A DNA stretch of 22,811 nt from Aigarchaeota archaeon (lineage in GTDB: Archaea; Thermoproteota; Nitrososphaeria_A; Caldarchaeales; Wolframiiraptoraceae): NCBI GenBank assembly GCA_025059415.1, contig JANXDQ010000003.1:35257-58067 (forward strand). Direction: 5' to 3'. The notes under the pieces were generated by a model. The model had not been told where the DNA came from. It saw only the letters and a program-made list of their open reading frames with translations, and searched no databases. The position numbers and the translations under genes were made by a program. Shown piece by piece: positions 1 through 7,907 of the stretch. Within the stretch, counting starts at the first letter, position 1, and each line of letters opens with the position of its first letter.

Positions 1-1
1 T

Positions 2-277
2 TATTTAGCAAAGCTAAGTAACGGCGTAAACGCGTTCAGGGTCGATGTATCTGCGAGGGAGAAGGCCGAAGATGTCTTGGCGAGCCTGCTCAAAAGCGAT
101 CCACTAATCTACGGCTACCCGGAGCTCCTCATCATCGCCCACGACTACTGCACATTCACGAAGATGGACGTGATCGCGATTCAGTCGATGCTCAGGAGAT
201 GCGGCGTCGAATTCTTCGAGGCGTCCTCGATACGGGATATACTCTTCAATCCACTTGATAGGAGGTGGCGTGGTTGA
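2..277 (+). CDS. nurA: NurA-like 5'-3' nuclease, C-terminal part (5' end outside window)
   Basis: An open frame runs in from the left edge without a start and stops at 275-277, giving the last 91 or so residues of a protein. The tail contains a GYPELLIIAH stretch, which resembles the conserved C-terminal GYPyPLxxAH segment of NurA nucleases. NurA is the 5'-3' nuclease that works with the HerA translocase in archaeal double-strand-break end resection. The catalytic acidic residues would lie upstream of the window and cannot be checked. The next gene is a HerA ATPase whose TTG start overlaps this stop codon, which is the usual archaeal nurA-herA pairing and strengthens the call. Assignment rests on the short motif plus context. 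Confidence 0.68.
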   Translation, partial: YLAKLSNGVNAFRVDVSAREKAEDVLASLLKSDPLIYGYPELLIIAHDYCTFTKMDVIAIQSMLRRCGVEFFEASSIRDILFNPLDRRWRG

Positions 278-1719
278 AGATCCTATCGAAGAATGGGGAC
301 ACGATAGAGCTCCTCGCATCGCCGGATGAAGAGCCCCTCAACCGCGGAGACTACCTGTTAATCATTGACGACGATAAAAAACTCCTAGCACAGGTAATCG
401 ACGTGGAGTACGCTGAGATCCCGGGAACGCTTGAAGATACCCTGAGAGAATTGGCCTCGGAATCAATCTCCGTAAGCCATTTCGATCCCTATGACGTCGG
501 GTCAGTCCTCGCGGAGGTCAGAGACTCCAGACTCATAATTGGGAAATTCAGGGGGATAATCATGGACGGCGCTCTCCGAAACGATGTTCTATGGCTCCCC
601 TCAAGGCTTAACTCGAAGATTGAACGAGCCTCCCCGCAGTTGATCTCCGAACTCTCCAAGACCTGTGGGAGACGGCAAATAGTAATAGGGGAATGCATGG
701 GGAGCAACATGACCATTAACGCCGAGGACCTAGATGGCAGGCTCACCATAATAACTGGGAAGAAGGAAACTGGGAAATCATATCTGACGAAGTTGCTGAT
801 AACATCGCTGGCTAATTACGGGGCCAAGATAGTGGTCTTAGACGTAAACGGCGAATATACTGGGCTATCCGAGACGCTAGATGGGTCGAGGAGCGACGTG
901 GCCGGGAAACTCGCATCCCTAATTCCCGGGGAAAACTTCAAGATCTCCATAGAAGATGCCGGATTAAAAACAGTGCTCGACATACTTCAATACATATTGG
1001 GGACGCCGGCGACCAGCCTGAGGGAGTTCATTAGGGTCTGGGGGCTGATCGAGAAGGTAGACGGCAGGGCCACTTTGAGGGGGTTAATTGACGCCCTCCA
1101 CAGGATCCAGATACATGAATCCGTTAAGGAGGCTTTGATAAGTAGGCTGATGAGCCTACTTGATACGAATTTCTTCGACGACGACGACCCAACACAGCTC
1201 GATGAAATCATGAATTCCAAGAAGAATGGCGGGATATTCGTGGTGGATCTCTCCAAATGTCTTCCACACTCGAGGAAAATAGTCGTAGAATACCTCTTGA
1301 GCAAGTTATCAAACCTCTTAGCGAGGGGGGTTATAGACCCGGTTTTCCTCGTGGCCGAGGAGGCCCACCTATACCTCAGGGAGACCTATTGGGACGACCT
1401 GGTCACCAGGATGAGGCATATAGGCCTCTTCCCAATCTTCGTGACAAATCAGCCCGACAGCATCCCGGAAACCATCTACAGGCAGGCTGACAACATCTTC
1501 CTATTTAATTTCACGAACGAATCCGACTTAAACTACATCTCAAAGGCTTCCAGGGTTGACGCGGAGACGGCGAAGTTAATCGCTAAATCCCTTCCACCTC
1601 GCCGTTGCCTCGTTATAGGTAGGGTCGTGAGTGATCTACCCGTAGTGGTGAAGGTGCGTGAGATGCCTTTGAAGGCCATGGGCGAAACCAAGCTCTTATT
1701 CAAGATGAAGGCCACGTAG
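274..1719 (+). CDS. herA: HerA-type DNA translocase/helicase ATPase
   Basis: A 482-residue HerA/FtsK-family ATPase, expected to form a hexamer that pumps DNA and drives NurA in end resection. The N-terminal ~90 residues look like the HAS-barrel domain. Walker A is GKKETGKS at residues 162-169, followed by the VVLDVNGEY strand typical of HerA. Walker B is IFVVDLS with Asp325, and a second acidic motif VAEEAH lies around residue 362. The frame is open from a GTG at 265, but I prefer TTG at 274: it has a Shine-Dalgarno GGAGGTG at 261-267 with 6 nt spacing, and it overlaps the upstream stop as TTGA, suggesting translational coupling with the nuclease. Length and motifs fit the family with no visible defect. 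Confidence 0.9.
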   Translation: MKILSKNGDTIELLASPDEEPLNRGDYLLIIDDDKKLLAQVIDVEYAEIPGTLEDTLRELASESISVSHFDPYDVGSVLAEVRDSRLIIGKFRGIIMDGALRNDVLWLPSRLNSKIERASPQLISELSKTCGRRQIVIGECMGSNMTINAEDLDGRLTIITGKKETGKSYLTKLLITSLANYGAKIVVLDVNGEYTGLSETLDGSRSDVAGKLASLIPGENFKISIEDAGLKTVLDILQYILGTPATSLREFIRVWGLIEKVDGRATLRGLIDALHRIQIHESVKEALISRLMSLLDTNFFDDDDPTQLDEIMNSKKNGGIFVVDLSKCLPHSRKIVVEYLLSKLSNLLARGVIDPVFLVAEEAHLYLRETYWDDLVTRMRHIGLFPIFVTNQPDSIPETIYRQADNIFLFNFTNESDLNYISKASRVDAETAKLIAKSLPPRRCLVIGRVVSDLPVVVKVREMPLKAMGETKLLFKMKAT

Positions 1720-1802
1720 GCCTCTCCCATGGCCAAGGATATAGTATGTGCGAGGTAATGCGCCGAGAATCTCAAAGGCATCCCATCTCTTACGCGGCCT
1801 CC

Positions 1803-1815
1803 AAAAGATTAAAAC
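1803..1815 (+). promoter_or_regulatory. Putative TATA box for the cdvB-like gene
   Basis: The AT-rich AAAAGATTAAAAC lies just before the ESCRT-III gene. A start of transcription about 25 nt downstream would fall near 1833-1838. That is downstream of the ATG at 1825 but just before the in-frame ATG at 1843, so it mildly favours 1843 as the true start. No Shine-Dalgarno is visible for either. Confidence 0.35.
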
Positions 1816-1824
1816 TATCCAATT

Positions 1825-2586
1825 ATGCGATCTCATACGCGCATGCGATTGTTTGATGTGGATAACTATGATGGAGACCCGTTTGTAAACGAGCAAGCGA
1901 GGGAAGAGATGAGGCTGAGGCTCGAGAAGTCACTTAGCGAGCTAAATGCCCAGATAATGAAGTTGAGGTCGAAATACGATGAGGTCACGGCGAAGAGCAA
2001 AGAATACTTTGAACAAGTCGTTGAAGCCCTCATCTCCGGGGACGAGGAACGGGCCTCGATTTACGCTGAAGAGATAGCGGAGATTAAGAGGTTGGCCAGT
2101 ATATTGGTTAAGACGCAGCTAGTTTTGGAGCAAGTGAAGCTTAGGCTTGAGACGATACTCGAGGTCAGCGAGGTGATCGGATTGGTGGTTCCACTCCTAT
2201 CCCTAATCGCCGAGGTGGGGGATGAAGTCGCCGAAGTAGCGCCCGACACCGCCAAAAACCTTCAAGAACTCGCCGCCTACATTGAGAACTTTAGTAATGT
2301 GTCATCCATCAATGAGCTAAGGGTCAACATCGTACAGGAAATGGATGAAGAGGCGCGAAAGATCCTAGAGGAGGCGCAGAAGGCGGCCGCCGAACGCGTG
2401 AGGCAGTCATTCCCAGATGTGCCAAAGCTCTCCGAAGAAGAAAAATTGGTGTATGCCTATATATCTTCGACCAATTCGGAGATAGACCTCAAGAAATGTG
2501 CGCGGGAGCTTGGAATAGATGTTAAGCAGGTGAAGGAGATATTGGAGAAATTGGAGGAAAAAGGGTTGATAGAACTTGTGGGCTAA
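1825..2586 (+). CDS. cdvB: ESCRT-III-like cell division protein (CdvB/Snf7 family)
   Basis: A 253-residue, highly charged helical protein. Residues ~15-190 look like a Snf7/ESCRT-III core: a long first helical hairpin, then the LVLEQVKLRLETILEVSEV segment characteristic of archaeal CdvB proteins. Residues ~203-252 form a predicted winged helix, as in CdvB. Between them F196-P-D-V-P-K-L202 resembles a MIM2 motif, the peptide that binds the MIT domain of Vps4/CdvC. ESCRT-III filaments constrict the division neck in TACK archaea and are remodelled by CdvC. The neighbouring gene is a MIT-AAA ATPase of that type, arranged tail to tail, with the two stop codons overlapping inside CTAA at 2583-2586. 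The start could instead be ATG 1843. No cdvA is seen alongside. Confidence 0.85.
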   Translation: MRSHTRMRLFDVDNYDGDPFVNEQAREEMRLRLEKSLSELNAQIMKLRSKYDEVTAKSKEYFEQVVEALISGDEERASIYAEEIAEIKRLASILVKTQLVLEQVKLRLETILEVSEVIGLVVPLLSLIAEVGDEVAEVAPDTAKNLQELAAYIENFSNVSSINELRVNIVQEMDEEARKILEEAQKAAAERVRQSFPDVPKLSEEEKLVYAYISSTNSEIDLKKCARELGIDVKQVKEILEKLEEKGLIELVG

Positions 2587-3697
2587 TGAGTCCCGAATTT
2601 TTCAGCCCATTCGAGCATCCTCTTTATCCCTTCTAAATCCACACTCGGCCTCCTCTTCTTAATGATCTCGAAGAAATCCTCCATCCTTATCTTCCTAGGC
2701 TCGTCTCCTCCCCCGCTCTCGAAAAACTCGCTAACGACCTTCATCTGCACCTCCATACAGATCGCGTGAATGTCCGCCGCGGAATATCCATTAGTCAGCC
2801 TAGCGAGCTCTCTGAACTCGACGTTTTCATCGAGGTTTAGTTTCCTGGCATAATGCTTGAATAGCTCGACTCTCTCCTCGTAGCTCGGTAGATCCACGTA
2901 TATCCTCTTCTGGAATCTTCGGATGAATGGTTCGTCTAGGAGCCAGGGTTTATTTGTCGCGGCCAACACGTAGATTATGCTGTTTCTCCCTTTGTCAAGT
3001 AGGCCGTCCATTTCTCCTTGATCAACTGATTTCTCGCCCTCGCCTCCCCGCCGACCTCATTGACCCTCATCGCGGCAAGCGAGTCCACCTCGTCTATGAA
3101 TATTATCACCGGCTTTCCAGAGGATTCGTATTCTCTAGCCAGCTTGAAGACCATAGAGATGTTTTTCTCGGATTCTCCAAGCCACTTGGACATGATCACC
3201 GAGGCATCGATGTGCATGAAGACCGCGTCGATCTCATTTGCAACGGCGGCCGCCAACATGGTTTTACCACATCCCGGGGGGCCGAAGAGGAGTATCCCGC
3301 GTGGCCATCCGAGGGGGAAGAGATCGGGCCTCTTCATCGGGTATGCTATGCTTTCCATTATCGCCTTCTTGGCTTGTTCTAGGCCGACAACGTCATCCCA
3401 CTTGACCGGAGGCGGGTTCTCGATCACGTACTCCCTGGCATTTTCTGGGATTTTCTCAGTCTTCTGGTATCCCCCCTCATAGACGGTCTCTTGGAGGGCC
3501 TCCATCCTCCGCCGATATTGCTCCCGCTTCTCCTCGTAGATCCTCTTCATTAAGGGGTCGTCCGTAAGCTGGATGAGCTTTTCTAGGAGGTGTATGGCTT
3601 CGCGATATTGTTGAGCCGCCTCCCTCTTCATCCCAACTTTATCGTACTTCACGGCCGCCCTCGCACGTTCAGCTGCCAGTTTCTCCAGTTCCTTCAT
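2583..3697 (-). CDS. cdvC: Vps4/CdvC-type MIT-AAA ATPase, reading frame broken near 3012
   Basis: AAA ATPase that would disassemble ESCRT-III filaments. Reading from ATG 3697, residues 1-75 form an MIT domain, followed by a linker and then the AAA core with Walker A GPPGCGKT (139-146) and Walker B IIFIDE (198-203). The frame is lost after ...NQLIKE (residue 228). The first frame runs on to a stop at 2975 with unrelated residues. The second frame resumes at ATG 3011 as MDGLLDKG and holds sensor 1 (AATNKPW), the arginine-finger region (FIRRFQKR) and the Vps4-type C-terminal helix. Family consensus at the join is KEMDGL; here two extra A (or one missing A) in the AAA run at 3011-3013 shift the frame. 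An upstream TTG at 3763 is possible but would precede the MIT domain. A sequencing error, a true lesion or recoding cannot be told apart here. Confidence 0.85.
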
Positions 3698-3816
3698 AGC
3701 CCAGTGGGTAATTCCAAATAGTCCTAGTCTAAAACCTCTATCTTCGATGCTGGGGATGCCCAATACAGGGTTATATCATTTGACATTACCTAGATATTTC
3801 CGGTTTAGTGGAGAGT

Positions 3817-4284
3817 TCAGGGATCCTCCTTGGCGGTGTAGAAGACAGCGCACGTCAGGGTTCTCGCAACCCCGCGCATGGACCTTATCTTGTCTATGAC
3901 TAGGTCCCCTATCTCCTTCATCGACGAGCCCCTAACCTTTAACAGGATGTCCCATTCTCCCGAGATTAGGTGCGCCTCCTCAACGTCCTCAAGCATGGCC
4001 ATTTGGTGGGCGAGGCTTTTCTGGGAGATGTCGGCGCCGGGCATGAAGGATACGAGGACGAAGGCCAGCGCCGCCTTACCCAGCTTCGCCTTGTCCAACT
4101 TCACCGTGAACCTCTTTATGACGCCCATCTTCCTGAGCTTGCTTATCCTATCCTGAACCGTTGTCCGAGGCATCCCAAGCGCCTCAGCCATTTTTGTCAC
4201 ATTCCTAGATGAGTCGAGTTCCAACTCCCTCAAAATAATCAAATCTTTCTCATCAAGCTTGACGAGCTTCCTCGAACGTTTCAT
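3817..4284 (-). CDS. Lrp/AsnC-family transcriptional regulator
   Basis: A 155-residue protein with the standard two-domain Lrp/AsnC plan. Residues ~10-60 form an N-terminal winged helix-turn-helix opening with LDEKDLIILREL and containing PRTTVQDRISKLRKMGVI as recognition region. Residues ~70-150 are a C-terminal RAM/Lrp ligand-binding domain, including the HLISGEWDILLKV strand pair. Such regulators bind DNA as dimers or octamers and often sense amino acids. The effector cannot be read from sequence. It is divergent from the HMG-CoA synthase gene across a 114-nt gap, so control of that promoter or autoregulation is plausible but unproven. A TATA-like element at 4308-4320 predicts transcription starting almost at the ATG, i.e. 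a leaderless message. Confidence 0.92.
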   Translation of the reverse strand: MKRSRKLVKLDEKDLIILRELELDSSRNVTKMAEALGMPRTTVQDRISKLRKMGVIKRFTVKLDKAKLGKAALAFVLVSFMPGADISQKSLAHQMAMLEDVEEAHLISGEWDILLKVRGSSMKEIGDLVIDKIRSMRGVARTLTCAVFYTAKEDP

Positions 4285-4307
4285 TTTAAATATGCTTTGA
4301 TGCCCCG

Positions 4308-4320
4308 GGTATAAGCTTTA
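4308..4320 (-). promoter_or_regulatory. TATA box for the Lrp/AsnC gene
   Basis: On the minus strand TAAAGCTTATACC lies about 26 nt before the ATG at 4284, which is the spacing expected for a leaderless archaeal transcript. An AT-rich stretch directly abutting the ATG (4285-4293) is too close to serve as the TATA box. Confidence 0.5.
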
Positions 4321-4356
4321 TTCCTTTAACGACGATTGACGACTTTCGATTCGACA

Positions 4357-4366
4357 AGATTTAAAA
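4357..4366 (+). promoter_or_regulatory. TATA box for the HMG-CoA synthase operon
   Basis: AGATTTAAAA is followed by predicted transcription start near 4388. This lies after the most upstream in-frame ATG (4336) but 10 nt before the ATG at 4399, so it decides in favour of 4399 as the start of the synthase. Confidence 0.5.
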
Positions 4367-4398
4367 GGAGATGCTTCGATAAAGACCCGAAAACGGAT

Positions 4399-5448
4399 AT
4401 GGCTAGGGTAACCGGCGTCGCAATTCATGGTTATGGCGGCTACGTGCCTAGGTATAGGATAAGAGCCGAGGAAATAGGCAGGATTTGGAATAGGGGCGAT
4501 CCGGAACTGCCGGTGAATGAGAAGACCGTCGCGGCCCCCGACGAGGATGCAACGACGATGGCGGTAGAGGCGGCCAGGATCGCCGTCAAGATGGCGGGAA
4601 TAGACCCGAGGAAGATAGGTGCAATACACGTGGGAAGCGAGTCGAAGCCCTACGCCGTCAAGCCAACTGGGACCGTGGTCTCGGCGGCCATAGGAGCCGG
4701 CACAAGCCTCCTGGCCGCGGACCTCGAATTCGCGTGTAAAGCGGGGACGGAGGCGCTCCAGTTAATCACAGGCCTGGTTGAAACTGGGCGGATTGAGTAT
4801 GGGTTGGCGATCGGGGCTGATACTGCTCAGGGTAGGCCAGGCGATGCCTTAGAGTTTACGGCGGCGAGTGGGGCGGCTGCCTTTCTGGTGGGGAGTATGG
4901 ATAACGCCGCCGTCGCCTCCATTGAGGCTTGGTGCAGCTATGTCACGGATACCCCTGATTTCTGGAGGAGGCCAAATGACAGGTACCCCATGCATACTGC
5001 CAGATTCACGGGGCAGCCCGCTTATTTCAGGCACATCATCGGCGCGGTTAAATCTCTCATGGATAACGATGGATACTCGCTCAACGACTTTGACTACTTC
5101 GTCTTCCACCAGCCAAATGTTAAGTTCCCCTTGGCCGTCGCGAAGTCGCTCGGGGTCGATGAGAAAAAGATCGCGCCCGGCCTCGTCGCGGATGTTCTCG
5201 GAAACACGTATAGCGCCTGCTCACTCCTAGGCCTGGTGAAGGTCTTGGACTCAGCCCTTCCCGGTCAAGCGATCCTCTTGGCATCCTATGGCTCCGGAGC
5301 CGGGAGCGACGCATTCGTCATACGGGTCCTCGAGGGCATCTCGGAGAAACGGGAACGCGTGCCAAAACTGAGCTCCCTGATAAACGACAAGATCTACGTG
5401 GATTACGCGGTCTACCTCAAGTTCAGGGAGAAGATCTCGATGAGGTGA
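4399..5448 (+). CDS. Hydroxymethylglutaryl-CoA synthase, archaeal type
   Basis: A 349-residue thiolase-fold enzyme condensing acetyl-CoA with acetoacetyl-CoA to HMG-CoA, the second step of the mevalonate pathway that feeds archaeal isoprenoid lipids. Catalytic features are visible: the Cys nucleophile in EFACKAG (Cys113), the conserved SESKPYAVKPTG segment carrying the acidic residue, and the His in FHQPN. A C-terminal GSGAGSDAF loop is also present. The length fits archaeal HMGCS. The frame is open from ATG 4336, but the TATA box and the family N-terminus (VAIHGYGGYVPRYRI) both favour ATG 4399. It is followed 6 nt later by a thiolase and then a DUF35 protein, the order known for the archaeal thiolase-HMGCS-DUF35 channelling complex. 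Confidence 0.94.
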   Translation: MARVTGVAIHGYGGYVPRYRIRAEEIGRIWNRGDPELPVNEKTVAAPDEDATTMAVEAARIAVKMAGIDPRKIGAIHVGSESKPYAVKPTGTVVSAAIGAGTSLLAADLEFACKAGTEALQLITGLVETGRIEYGLAIGADTAQGRPGDALEFTAASGAAAFLVGSMDNAAVASIEAWCSYVTDTPDFWRRPNDRYPMHTARFTGQPAYFRHIIGAVKSLMDNDGYSLNDFDYFVFHQPNVKFPLAVAKSLGVDEKKIAPGLVADVLGNTYSACSLLGLVKVLDSALPGQAILLASYGSGAGSDAFVIRVLEGISEKRERVPKLSSLINDKIYVDYAVYLKFREKISMR

Positions 5449-5454
5449 ATTGAG

Positions 5455-6600
5455 GTGACTAAGGTATTCGTGGCCGGAGTCGGATTCACGAAAATCGCCG
5501 AACACTGGGACAGGGGCCTCGATGAATTAATGGCGGAGGCCGCCCTCAAGGCCCTGGAGGACGCGGGAATCTCCTCAGTAAACGCGATCTACGTTGGGAA
5601 CATGCTCGGGGAAGCCTTACAGGAGCAGGCGCATCTGGGAACGCTTCTCGCCGAGGATCTGGGGTTGGTGGGCGTCCCCGCCTTCAGGGTCGAAGCCGCC
5701 GAGGCATCGGGCGCAGCGGCCATCTACCAGGGAGCCCTCGATATAGCTTCAGGAAAATCCGAGACCGTCTTGGTTGTTGGAGGTGAAAAATTGTCGGACG
5801 GGCTGGGCGAGGAAGTTTCCTCCGCCTTGATGATGAGCGGCCATCAGGAGTATGAGGGGTTCATCGGGGCCGATTTCTACGCCCTAAACGCCCTCCTCTA
5901 CAGGCTCTATGATAAGAGGTATGGTGCTGGGGGGGTCGCGATGTTTCCCGTGATAAGCCATGACCATGCGGTCGGAGTCCCGCACGCACAATACCCATTC
6001 AAGTTGACTCTAGAAAAAGTCTTGTCATCGCCCTTTATCGCCGAGCCCCTTAGGAGGATGGAGGTGAGCGGAATAGGAGATGGAGCCGCCGCGGTCGTGT
6101 TGATTGGCGAGCGATCGGCCGAGAAGATAAAGTCTCCTAAAACCATGCTCCACATATCCTCGTCGAGCGATTACATAACACCGTTCGAGCGGGAAAACCC
6201 ACTACATTTCCGAGCCCTTACGATGGCCGTGGAAAACGTGATCAGGGAGGCTAAGGTCGAGAGGCGGGAGATCAACTTCATAGAGCTCCATGATGCGTCC
6301 TCGATAATGGCCGCGATCTCGCTTGAATCAAGTGGATTCGCCGCCCCGGGCGAGGCCGGTAGACTCGCGGAAAAAGGCGAATTCTCCCTGGGAGGAAGAA
6401 TCCCATGCAATACATTCGGCGGCCTCAAGGCGCGTGGACATCCGGTGGGGGCCACGGCTCTCTACCAGGTAGCAGAGGCGCATCTACAGTTGACCGGGCG
6501 TGCGGGAAAGAACCAGGTTGACTCCGCTAAGATTGGGCTAGTCCAGTCTCTGGGAGGCGTCGCCGCGACCGCTTTCGCGATATTATTGAGGGGGGTGTGA
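5455..6600 (+). CDS. Archaeal thiolase (acetyl-CoA acetyltransferase family), nucleophilic Cys replaced by Glu
   Basis: A 381-residue thiolase of the archaeal/SCP-x type, expected to supply acetoacetyl-CoA to the adjacent HMG-CoA synthase. The fold signatures are clear: NTFGGLKARGHPVGA with the catalytic His (residue 329), ELHDAS with His279, and the GDGAAAVVL core. At the usual nucleophile position, where relatives read EAACASG, this protein reads EAAEASG, so residue 83 is Glu (codon GAG at 5701-5703). The only Cys in the whole protein is Cys318 next to the NTFGG motif. The enzyme may therefore not perform normal Claisen condensation. GTG start at 5455 with a GAGGTGA Shine-Dalgarno overlapping the end of the upstream gene. 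The 3' end overlaps the DUF35 gene (GTGA), showing a tight operon. Confidence 0.9.
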   Translation: MTKVFVAGVGFTKIAEHWDRGLDELMAEAALKALEDAGISSVNAIYVGNMLGEALQEQAHLGTLLAEDLGLVGVPAFRVEAAEASGAAAIYQGALDIASGKSETVLVVGGEKLSDGLGEEVSSALMMSGHQEYEGFIGADFYALNALLYRLYDKRYGAGGVAMFPVISHDHAVGVPHAQYPFKLTLEKVLSSPFIAEPLRRMEVSGIGDGAAAVVLIGERSAEKIKSPKTMLHISSSSDYITPFERENPLHFRALTMAVENVIREAKVERREINFIELHDASSIMAAISLESSGFAAPGEAGRLAEKGEFSLGGRIPCNTFGGLKARGHPVGATALYQVAEAHLQLTGRAGKNQVDSAKIGLVQSLGGVAATAFAILLRGV

Positions 6601-7001
6601 GGGGGTTGAGGGTTCCAAGGTATTGGAGGAATATACCCTTCAGGTACAGGCTCGTTGGTTGGAGATGCAATCATTGTGGAACATTCCATCAAGAGAAGCC
6701 GATAATATGTAAGAGGTGCAGGCATAGGGAGCTCTACGAGGTTGAGCTACCAAAAACTGGTAAGTTAGTCGCATACACGATCGTCCAATCCACTCCCAAG
6801 GAATTTAATTTAGTATCACCCTACGCAATAGGCCTAGTAGAGCTCGATGATGGGACCAGGATTCTAGCACAGCTAACTGATTTCCGAGAAGATGAATTAA
6901 GGGAGGGATTGAGGGTGGAGGCAGTCTTTAGGAAAATAAGGGTCGACGGCGAGCAAGGAATAATCGAGTACGGGTACAAGTTCAGGCCCCTGATCGAGTA
7001 G
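6597..7001 (+). CDS. DUF35 OB-fold/zinc-ribbon acyl-CoA-binding scaffold protein
   Basis: A 134-residue protein with a rubredoxin-like zinc ribbon at residues ~24-41 (CNHCG ... CKRC), then an OB fold (KLVAYTIVQSTP ... GLVELDDGTRILAQL). In methanogens the DUF35 protein bridges thiolase and HMG-CoA synthase and provides a shared CoA-binding site, making the endergonic thiolase step productive. Position directly after those two genes supports the same role here. The GTG start overlaps the thiolase stop as GTGTGA. An internal TTG at 6606 is an alternative. It ends 2 nt before the end of the convergent coiled-coil gene. Confidence 0.9.
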   Translation: MRGLRVPRYWRNIPFRYRLVGWRCNHCGTFHQEKPIICKRCRHRELYEVELPKTGKLVAYTIVQSTPKEFNLVSPYAIGLVELDDGTRILAQLTDFREDELREGLRVEAVFRKIRVDGEQGIIEYGYKFRPLIE

Positions 7002-7003
7002 CA

Positions 7004-7795
7004 TCACCCAGATTTCTTCAACCTCTTCCACAGGTAAATCGTCGCGTATTCCTTCGGAATGCCCTCCCTCTGGGCGAGAAACTCTATTTGAGACCTTATC
7101 TTTACACGGGCCTCTTCTATATCCGCATACCTGTGTTGGAGGGTGTTTACTATCTGATCGAAAAGCCTCTCCGAGAAATCTTTGTAAGAGGTTGTCTCAT
7201 AAACGCCTTCAGTCATCTTCCTCAGCTGATCTATTTTGGCGTCGATTTCCTTGACCCTTTGAGTAATTTCAACAAGTTTTTCCCTAAGCTCCGGTATAAG
7301 TTTTTCAAGCTCCTCCTTCTTCGAAACCGATATCGGCTTACCCTGCTCCTCAAGCTGATAGATCGTGTCGAGTTCGACTTGATTGAAGTAGAGTTCCTCC
7401 TCTATTAGGGAGAATTTCTGCTCGAATATGGTTCTCAAGTGATTGTATCTATCGATCGCGTCTCGGATGTTTTTCATCAACTCATCTCTCATGGCGTCCC
7501 ACTTCTGGATGAGCTTCTTCAGTATGCTGATGTTCATCTCGTCGCTTTCCAAAAACCTCTTCTGCGTTACCTGCTCTCTTACCCTGATCTCCTCGGCCTT
7601 ACTAATCACTAGTTCGTAAGCGGCCTCGGCGTCAACAATCGCGGCTTCTAGTTCCCTATCCTCAGACTTCGGCTCTCCGGCCTCCGGGGTCGGGAGTTCT
7701 ACCGAGACTTCTTCTACTTTTTCCTCTACGGGCTCTATCACGGGTTCAGCTTCGCCCTCGATGTCCGAGTCCTTTATGACGACGCGCTTGGGCAC
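7004..7795 (-). CDS. Uncharacterised acidic coiled-coil protein
   Basis: A 263-residue protein not recognised as a known family. The N-terminal ~50 residues are acidic, Pro/Glu/Val-rich and probably disordered (EPVIEPVEEKVEEVSVELP). Residues ~50-240 are almost entirely helical with heptad-like Leu/Ile spacing, consistent with coiled coils. The tail EGIPKEYATIYLWKRLKKSG is basic and compact. No signal peptide or membrane segment is visible. It might be a structural or division-associated protein, since archaeal CdvA is also coiled-coil, but the PRC-barrel that marks CdvA is absent, so I do not assign it. GTG start at 7795 with GAGGT just upstream. It is divergent from egsA and has its own TATA box. 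Confidence 0.75.
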   Translation of the reverse strand: MPKRVVIKDSDIEGEAEPVIEPVEEKVEEVSVELPTPEAGEPKSEDRELEAAIVDAEAAYELVISKAEEIRVREQVTQKRFLESDEMNISILKKLIQKWDAMRDELMKNIRDAIDRYNHLRTIFEQKFSLIEEELYFNQVELDTIYQLEEQGKPISVSKKEELEKLIPELREKLVEITQRVKEIDAKIDQLRKMTEGVYETTSYKDFSERLFDQIVNTLQHRYADIEEARVKIRSQIEFLAQREGIPKEYATIYLWKRLKKSG

Positions 7796-7837
7796 CTAAC
7801 CTCACCCACCAACCAATTACTATGAAGAAAGCCAAGG

Positions 7838-7851
7838 CTATTTATTTTAAT
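7838..7851 (-). promoter_or_regulatory. TATA box for the coiled-coil gene at 7004-7795
   Basis: On the minus strand ATTAAAATAAATAG predicts transcription start near 7818, giving a leader of about 20 nt before the GTG at 7795. The element lies between two copies of an inverted repeat (see findings). Confidence 0.45.
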
Positions 7852-7907
7852 CTAGTCCACCTACCCCCACCTTGGTTGGGTGATACTTAGGGTTTATGGA
7901 TTAGTTT

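Noticed and set aside
3009..3017. GGAG followed by ATG at 3011 as an independent start of a separate C-terminal ATPase gene
   Set aside because: The GGAG is part of conserved codons of the AAA domain and is only 2 nt from the ATG; the half-proteins are not viable ATPases alone. A frameshift within one gene is the simpler reading.
3698..3763. N-terminal extension of the CdvC ATPase from TTG 3763
   Set aside because: The MIT domain starts at ATG 3697 and the extra 22 residues show no family likeness; not excluded fully.
4336..4398. 21-residue N-terminal extension of HMG-CoA synthase
   Set aside because: The family N-terminus begins at ATG 4399 and the TATA box at 4357-4366 lies inside the extension, so it is probably not transcribed.
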